This document shows positions 5,564-9,508 of a DNA stretch of 9,508 nt, one piece after another; positions within the stretch are counted from its first letter, which is position 1; each line of letters starts with the position of its first letter. Origin of the DNA: Thermocrinis sp. (GTDB lineage: Bacteria; Aquificota; Aquificia; Aquificales; Aquificaceae); contig WYEK01000118.1 in NCBI GenBank assembly GCA_009903855.1, positions 1 to 9,508 on the forward strand, in the 5' to 3' direction. Below the pieces are notes generated by a model that worked only from the letters and a program-made list of their open reading frames with translations, was not told the DNA's origin and made no database searches. A program made the translations under genes and the position numbers.

Positions 5564-6796
5564 TCATTGGGTTAGCCTTTCCAAGCTTGCCAAGGAGGAG
5601 TTATATTGATATAGAAGAAGATAGTAGTTTGCCAATAGGTTGTTGTAGTTTGCCCTTGCCTCCAAAACCTCCAACTGACTGCCCACTCCCAGTTTGTATC
5701 TCTCGGTGGACAGCCTTAAGCTCTCCTTGGCAGATTCCAACGAGCTCTGCACTGCCTTTATTTGAGCCTTGAGGGACTTTATGGAAAGAAGTGTGCTCCT
5801 TAGCCTTGCCTTAAGGTCGTACTCTAACTGCAACAGATTTTCCCTCTGTTTGAGAAGGTCCAACTCCGCCTCTGATATTTCTGCTTTCCTTGAAAAGCCA
5901 TCAAAGATCAGATAATTGATGCTTACTCCAAAGGAGTAGCCCTTTAGCAGTTCAGTACTTCCAAAGAAAGACCTCCTCCCCGTGAACAGCTGATAGTTAG
6001 CAAAACCATTTACTGTGGGGAAGTTTTGTGCCCTTTTTAATTCCACCGTACCCTGTGCCAACTCCACCGACTTTTTAGCAACTCTGAGGGTGGAGTTTTT
6101 CTCTTTCAAAGCCTGCAAGAGCTCCTCCTCTTTGGGATTAAACTCTTTCAGTTCCAATGTACCTTCCGATTCCACATCTCCCTCAAGCTTTAAAAGGGCT
6201 TTGAAGTCCTCCAAAGCCTTCAGATAATCCGCCTTTGCCTGCTCAAGCTGGGCCTTTGCCTGCTCAAGCTGGGACCGTGCCCTCAGGAGCTCCACCTTGG
6301 GCACCACCCCCACAGAAAACTTGGCAGAGACCACTCTGTAGTTTTCCTCCCAGTAATTAACGTTCTCCTCTTGAAGCTTTATGATTGCCTTTCTGTACAA
6401 GAGTCCATAGAATAGGTCCTTCACTTGACTTTCCAATGTTCTTTGCACATCCTCTTTGATAAGGCTCTGAAGTTCCCTCTGGATGTTTGCCAGCTTTATA
6501 AGTTCAAAGACCTGTTTGTTAAAGATGGTCTGGTTCAGCTGGAGGACTGCGCTTTGTCTGTTGTGGGGCGTGAACCCCAAGGCTAAGTCCTGCCCAAAGT
6601 GGGTGTAGTTGTAGGAGACGCTTACCTGTGGTAGAATGCTAGCCCTTGCCCTCTTGATCTCTTCTTCTGCCTTTTTTATGTCCAGTTCTGAGAGCCTTAT
6701 CTGGTTTGCCCTCTCTTTGGCAAGCTCGAGGGCTTGCTCTAAGGTAATAGCCCTAGCAAAGCCCAAAACCAAAAGCAAAAGTACTATTACCCTCAC
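5564..6796 (-). CDS. TolC-family outer-membrane efflux protein (linked to the RND-type adaptor)
   Basis: This 410-aa protein has a signal peptide (VIVLLLLVLGFARA, cleavage likely after residue 15) followed by ITLEQALELA, the standard first repeat of outer-membrane efflux proteins, and long amphipathic helices. A segment with FDGFSRKAEI near residue 285 belongs to the second repeat. The start is GTG at 6796, supported by GGTGGAG 8 nt upstream and by a 4-nt GTGA overlap with the stop of the adaptor gene. Its TGA in turn overlaps the TetR ATG. A perfect 21-bp tandem duplication adds a seven-residue repeat, QLEQAKA, to a helix near residues 175-188. It presumably forms the exit duct for the lipoprotein adaptor encoded just upstream. 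Confidence 0.92.
   Translation of the reverse strand: MRVIVLLLLVLGFARAITLEQALELAKERANQIRLSELDIKKAEEEIKRARASILPQVSVSYNYTHFGQDLALGFTPHNRQSAVLQLNQTIFNKQVFELIKLANIQRELQSLIKEDVQRTLESQVKDLFYGLLYRKAIIKLQEENVNYWEENYRVVSAKFSVGVVPKVELLRARSQLEQAKAQLEQAKADYLKALEDFKALLKLEGDVESEGTLELKEFNPKEEELLQALKEKNSTLRVAKKSVELAQGTVELKRAQNFPTVNGFANYQLFTGRRSFFGSTELLKGYSFGVSINYLIFDGFSRKAEISEAELDLLKQRENLLQLEYDLKARLRSTLLSIKSLKAQIKAVQSSLESAKESLRLSTERYKLGVGSQLEVLEARANYNNLLANYYLLLYQYNSSLASLERLTQ
6231..6272 (-). repeat. Perfect 21-bp tandem duplication (two copies) in a TolC-family gene
   Basis: Positions 6231-6251 and 6252-6272 are identical. In the protein this is QLEQAKA twice, an exact heptad duplication inside a predicted periplasmic helix, and it leaves the reading frame intact. 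Identity at the DNA level suggests a recent slippage duplication. Confidence 0.9.
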
Positions 6797-7842
6797 CGCT
6801 TTATCTCCACCGCAACGCCTTCCCTTAGCAAGAAGGCGTTATCTAAGGCTATCTGATCTCCATCTTTGAGGTCTGCCTTGATGTATGCCTTTCCATCTTC
6901 CTGCTTTAAGACCTGTACTTCCACTGGCATAACCTTCTGTCCCTCCACCTTCCACACGATCTTCTTGGTTCCCCTCAGAACAACAGCCCTCTCGGGAACT
7001 ACAAAGGCAGAAACCTTCTGGGTGGGCAGTTTAACCAAGGCATACATGCCCGGCTTTATCAGGTTCTCTCTGTTATCCACCAGTGCCTTCAGGGTCAAGA
7101 GCCTGCTTTGGTCTGCGGTGGGAGACACAAAGATTACCTTTCCTTTTACCGTTCCCACACCCTCCACCTCCAAATTTACCATTTTACCCACCTTACCAAA
7201 GGCTACCAGCTCCTGAGGAACCTGAAAGACCACCCTAAGGGGGTTCAAGGCTACAAGCCTGAAGGTTTGAGACTGGGGAGTTATATAGTCTCCCACACTT
7301 ACAAAACGCTGGGCAATGTAGCCAGAAAAGGGTGCATTAAGGACAGTTTTTGAAACCATAAGCTGGGCGTTGGCTATCTGGGAACTTATGGATTTTAAAA
7401 GCTCCTCTTGGGCCCTGAGCTGTGCCAAGGCGTTGTCATACTCCTCCTTTGCGATCAACTCCTTCTCAAAGAGCATCCTTCTTCTCTCAACTATAGCCCT
7501 CTGGTTTTCGTAGTTGACCTTTGCCTGAGAGAGCTGTGCCTGAAGCTGTCTGAGGGTGTTTTCGTACTCGGATGGGTCTATCTTCAAAAGGGGCTGTCCT
7601 TTCCTTACAAAGGCACCCTCTTCCACATAAAGCTGGGCAACCCTCCCACTTACCTCTGGCTTAAGAATTACATCCTGAGGAGACTCAAAGTAGCCCTTTG
7701 TGGTGTAATACTCCTCCACCTCCTGGCTTGAGACTGTGTAGGTGGTTATGACCACAGGTTTTTGTGTTCTTTGCTCTTGGGGTTTTTGTTCCTTTTTCCC
7801 GCAGGCAAACAAAAAAACCAAGCTTAAAAGAAGTACCCACAT
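6793..7842 (-). CDS. RND-type membrane fusion lipoprotein (AcrA/MdtA-like periplasmic adaptor)
   Basis: From the ATG at 7842 the protein is 349 aa. A hydrophobic signal ends in lipobox LFAC at Cys14, followed by GKK, so it is probably a lipid-anchored adaptor. A lipoyl half motif (VSGRVAQLYVEEG) precedes a short alpha-hairpin of roughly 75 residues, the second lipoyl half (LNAPFSGYIAQRF), a beta-barrel and a C-terminal membrane-proximal domain (VVPERAVV...). This is the RND-partner layout, unlike the EmrA copy downstream. An in-frame TTG at 7851 would add three residues (TTG-Pro-Asn), but it has no Shine-Dalgarno and would lie upstream of the predicted transcription start, so I prefer ATG. 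It is the first gene of the operon, yet no RND pump gene accompanies it in the window. Confidence 0.9.
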   Translation of the reverse strand: MWVLLLSLVFLFACGKKEQKPQEQRTQKPVVITTYTVSSQEVEEYYTTKGYFESPQDVILKPEVSGRVAQLYVEEGAFVRKGQPLLKIDPSEYENTLRQLQAQLSQAKVNYENQRAIVERRRMLFEKELIAKEEYDNALAQLRAQEELLKSISSQIANAQLMVSKTVLNAPFSGYIAQRFVSVGDYITPQSQTFRLVALNPLRVVFQVPQELVAFGKVGKMVNLEVEGVGTVKGKVIFVSPTADQSRLLTLKALVDNRENLIKPGMYALVKLPTQKVSAFVVPERAVVLRGTKKIVWKVEGQKVMPVEVQVLKQEDGKAYIKADLKDGDQIALDNAFLLREGVAVEIKR

Positions 7843-7852
7843 GTTGGGCAAA

Positions 7853-7879
7853 ATTATAACATACCGACCAGTCAGTCAA
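7853..7879 (-). promoter_or_regulatory. Predicted efflux-operon promoter with extended -10
   Basis: Minus strand: TTGACT (7879-7874), 15-nt spacer, then TGT plus a perfect TATAAT (7858-7853), i.e. an extended -10. Transcription would start near 7845-7844, only 2-3 nt before the ATG at 7842, so the mRNA would be leaderless or nearly so. The spacer is short of the 17-nt optimum, but extended -10 promoters tolerate a weak or misplaced -35. The elements span the end of the HAD gene. Confidence 0.6.
7863..7876. promoter_or_regulatory. Candidate TetR operator (quasi-palindrome)
   Basis: The plus strand reads ACCGAC-CA-GTCAGT. The arms are reverse complements at five of six positions, and the ACCGAC/GTCGGT type of half-site is common among TetR-family operators. 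It lies between the -35 and -10 of the predicted promoter, where a bound repressor would block RNA polymerase. The likely cognate repressor is the TetR gene of the same operon, which is now broken. Assignment is by symmetry and position only. Confidence 0.55.
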
Positions 7880-8510
7880 TTAGGCGCAAGAGTTCTTTTG
7901 GATGGTCCAAATGATAGTCCGGTGGGCTCTGGGGAGCTTTGTATCCCCAACGGGCATGGGCAGTTAGCATGCCAGCCCTCCTTCCTGCCAGAATATCGTT
8001 TTCTGAGTCTCCCACCATCAGGCCAAGCTCAGGAGAGACCCCCAAACGTTTGGCTATTTCCAACAGGGGCAAGGGGGAAGGCTTTTTCTCCGGTAATAGG
8101 TCCGCGCCCAGCACTTCGTCAAAGTAGTGGAGCATTTTTAACCTTTTTAACACCTCCAGAGTTATGGCGTGGGGCTTGTTGGTAGCAACAGCTAAAAGTA
8201 TTCCCCTTTCCTTCAAGCCCTCCAAGGTCTCCATCACTCCTTCGTAGGGCTTGGTGTGTATTACGGGCTCTGAAATGTAGTAGTGTAAAAACCTCTCCAG
8301 GGCCTCTTCTAACTCTTGCCCTTGAAAGAAGTTTGCCAAGAGGCTTCGGGCACCGTCTCCTATGTTCTTTTTAACCTCATTAGTGGGCACATCCCTGCCC
8401 TTGAGCTCTCTATAAACACGACCCACATGGAGGGCTATGTCCTCCGCAGAGTCAATGAGCGTGCCATCAAGGTCAAAGATCACCAACCTTACGTTGCACA
8501 GCTTTCGCAT
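7872..8510 (-). CDS. gph: HAD-superfamily hydrolase, phosphoglycolate phosphatase-like
   Basis: This 212-aa HAD phosphatase has motif I DLDGT (nucleophile D13 and acid D15), motif II Thr110 in VATNK, motif III Lys143 in KKPSP, and motif IV GDSENDI with D168 and D172. The cap inserted after motif I and the GDSxNDI form fit the Gph/PGP subgroup, which hydrolyses 2-phosphoglycolate made by Rubisco oxygenation or DNA repair; related family members act on other small phosphates, so the substrate is a guess. The ATG at 8510 lies within the 3' end of nrdA (22-nt overlap), but GAGGA abuts it directly, so a later start (TTG 8486 or GTG 8483) is possible. The C-terminal codons and stop contain the efflux operator. 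Confidence 0.85.
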   Translation of the reverse strand: MRKLCNVRLVIFDLDGTLIDSAEDIALHVGRVYRELKGRDVPTNEVKKNIGDGARSLLANFFQGQELEEALERFLHYYISEPVIHTKPYEGVMETLEGLKERGILLAVATNKPHAITLEVLKRLKMLHYFDEVLGADLLPEKKPSPLPLLEIAKRLGVSPELGLMVGDSENDILAGRRAGMLTAHARWGYKAPQSPPDYHLDHPKELLRLID

Positions 8511-9508
8511 TCCTCTATGTCTGTTAGAGACTTACTCCTACAATAATACACAGTCTTTAGCCCAAGTTCCCAAGCCAAGGTGTAAAGCTTAGAGAGGGTA
8601 GGACCATCTATCCTTTCAGGGTCAATAAACAGGTTCAAGCTCTGGGCTTGGTCTATCCACTTCTGACGCTCCGCCGCAGCACGGATGATCCACTCTTGGT
8701 CTATGTTATATGCAGATTTATAGTGCCAGTAGTATTTATCCACCTCAGGCGGAACTTGAGGCAAAATGCCCGACATGTTCTCTTCTTTGTAGAATTTGGC
8801 AAAGATTGGGTCTATGGAGGGAGTAGCGGACACTATCAAAGAAGTAGAACCAGTGGGCATAAGGGCTAAGAGGTATGCATTCCTCATTCCATTCCTTTTA
8901 ACCTCCTCTGCCAGCCCTATCCAATCAAAGTTGTTTCCGTTTTCCTGAGAAAGCCTTTGGTTTTCTTCTGGCGTCCTTCCAAAGAATATGCCCTTACTCC
9001 AGTCTGACCCATCAAAAAGCGGATATTTGCCTCTCTCTTTCGCAAGCTCCATTGAACCCTTTATGGCATAATAAGCTATCCTTTCAAAAAGACTGTTTGC
9101 AAACCTAAGGTGCTGGTCTGACTCCCAAGGAATTCCGTTTTTCACAAGGCAGTAGTGGTAGTTGCTAACACCTATGCCTATTGCCCTGTAGCGTTTATTG
9201 GTGTACTGTGCCTCCTTTATGGCATAAAAGTTCATCTCTATCACATTGTCCAGCATCCGCACAAGGATGGGAACAACCCTTTCCAAGTCCTCCTTTGTCC
9301 AAACCTTGCCAAGGTTTATAGAACCCAGATTACACACCACCACATCCCCAGACTTCTTCACATGGGTTATAGTGCCGTCCTCTGAGAGGGTTTCTGAAAC
9401 ATGGGTGGATATGCTTTGATTTTGCACTATCTCGTGGCAGAGATTTGAGGAATAGACCATACCGCAGTGTTTGTTGGGGTTTAACCTGTTGGCGGTGTCC
9501 CTGAAGAA
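8489..9508 (-). CDS. nrdA: Ribonucleoside-diphosphate reductase alpha subunit, class Ia-type (C-terminal part)
   Basis: The frame is open to the right edge, so only the last 339 aa are present. The first visible residues, FFRDTANRLNPN, lead into SSNLCHE, the catalytic N-x-C-x-E motif (Cys24 here, equivalent to E. coli C439, the thiyl radical site). Cys59 in VVVCNLGSINL matches the active-site disulphide partner C462. Near the end, the tyrosine pair YY at 321-322 matches the radical-transfer residues Y730/Y731, and a C-terminal CESC (334 and 337) is the redox relay that is reduced by thioredoxin or glutaredoxin. The enzyme reduces ribonucleoside diphosphates to deoxyribonucleotides together with NrdB, whose gene is not in the window. 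All visible catalytic residues are intact and there is no intein in this part. Confidence 0.95.
   Translation of the reverse strand, partial: FFRDTANRLNPNKHCGMVYSSNLCHEIVQNQSISTHVSETLSEDGTITHVKKSGDVVVCNLGSINLGKVWTKEDLERVVPILVRMLDNVIEMNFYAIKEAQYTNKRYRAIGIGVSNYHYCLVKNGIPWESDQHLRFANSLFERIAYYAIKGSMELAKERGKYPLFDGSDWSKGIFFGRTPEENQRLSQENGNNFDWIGLAEEVKRNGMRNAYLLALMPTGSTSLIVSATPSIDPIFAKFYKEENMSGILPQVPPEVDKYYWHYKSAYNIDQEWIIRAAAERQKWIDQAQSLNLFIDPERIDGPTLSKLYTLAWELGLKTVYYCRSKSLTDIEECESCAT

Larger units (their letters stand above)
4985..5567 (-). pseudogene. TetR/AcrR-family transcriptional regulator, disrupted by a frameshift and a stop codon
   Basis: Codons 1-70 encode a clear TetR N-terminus, with helix-turn-helix SVEDIVESAGFSKGTFYFYF at about 25-44. 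After a T7 tract (5364 to 5358) this frame runs only 11 more codons, to TGA at 5324-5322. Removing one T restores the other frame, which continues ERDLPLEDALIEYAEVFLED and on to ...EEFRELY. That frame then meets an in-frame TAA (5218-5216) and resumes as TKVSHLRELLTEMVDRA to a natural end at TAG 4985. With both lesions repaired the product would be 193 aa, normal for TetR. The ATG has AAAGG 8 nt upstream and overlaps the preceding TolC stop (ATGA). The intact ancestor probably repressed this efflux operon. The N-terminal 81-aa peptide still contains the DNA-binding domain but lacks the ligand/dimer domain. A sequencing error could explain one lesion but less easily both. Confidence 0.88.

Noticed and set aside
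6866..7216. Open frame of 116 codons on the plus strand inside the RND-type adaptor gene
   Set aside because: It is the antisense of a conserved adaptor. Its Ser/Thr/Pro-rich product is typical of a reverse-complement shadow.
7742..8185. Open frame of 147 codons on the plus strand spanning the adaptor/HAD junction
   Set aside because: It lies antisense to two genes with clear motifs, has low-complexity Pro/Gly/Ser-rich content and no family resemblance, and it crosses the promoter/operator. It is a shadow of the minus-strand genes.
8489..9508. Intein in nrdA
   Set aside because: Ribonucleotide reductase genes of thermophiles often host inteins, so I read through the fragment. It runs without insertion from the thiyl-radical motif to the CESC tail. 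The unseen N-terminal part cannot be judged.
1..9508. CRISPR array, insertion sequence or attachment site
   Set aside because: No regularly spaced direct repeats, transposase motifs, terminal inverted repeats or duplicated tRNA 3' end were seen. The sequence next to tRNA-Gly is ordinary coding sequence, not an integrated element.

Overview
The window looks like ordinary chromosome from a thermophilic bacterium. My best guess is the Aquificaceae (Hydrogenobacter/Thermocrinis-like). This is inferred from Lys/Glu/Arg-rich proteins, very tight gene packing with 4-nt stop/start overlaps, moderate GC and an aerobic-type NrdA. Nothing in the window proves the taxon.

Left end (1-1104). A divergent regulatory region of about 90 bp separates the first codons of an HU-type DNA-binding protein gene (minus strand, leaving the window) from a tRNA-Gly(CCC) on the plus strand. 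A PflX-type radical SAM gene starts 20 bp after the tRNA and may be transcribed with it. Its 3' end overlaps the next, convergent gene by 46 bp.

Centre (1059-7851, all minus strand, read right to left). A six-gene efflux operon runs: lipoprotein RND-type membrane fusion protein, TolC-type outer-membrane protein, TetR regulator, second TolC-type protein, EmrA-type fusion protein, EmrB-type MFS pump. Consecutive genes overlap by 4 or 8 nt. The operon contains two periplasmic adaptors and two outer-membrane channels but only one inner-membrane pump, and no RND (AcrB) gene is present. The TetR gene is broken twice: a one-base frameshift in a T7 tract and an in-frame TAA. A TetR-style quasi-palindrome lies inside a promoter at the head of the operon, with an extended -10. 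The first ATG lies only a few bases past the predicted transcription start, so the mRNA may be nearly leaderless. If the repressor is really dead, the operon is probably constitutive.

Right end (7872-9508, minus strand). A phosphoglycolate-phosphatase-like HAD gene follows the 3' part of a class Ia ribonucleotide reductase alpha subunit (nrdA, cut by the window edge), overlapping it by 22 nt. The efflux promoter and operator are embedded across the end of the HAD gene.

I found no CRISPR array, insertion sequence, intein or clear factor-independent terminator. No gene-free stretch exceeds about 100 bases. The most notable content is the rewired, apparently de-repressed efflux operon.
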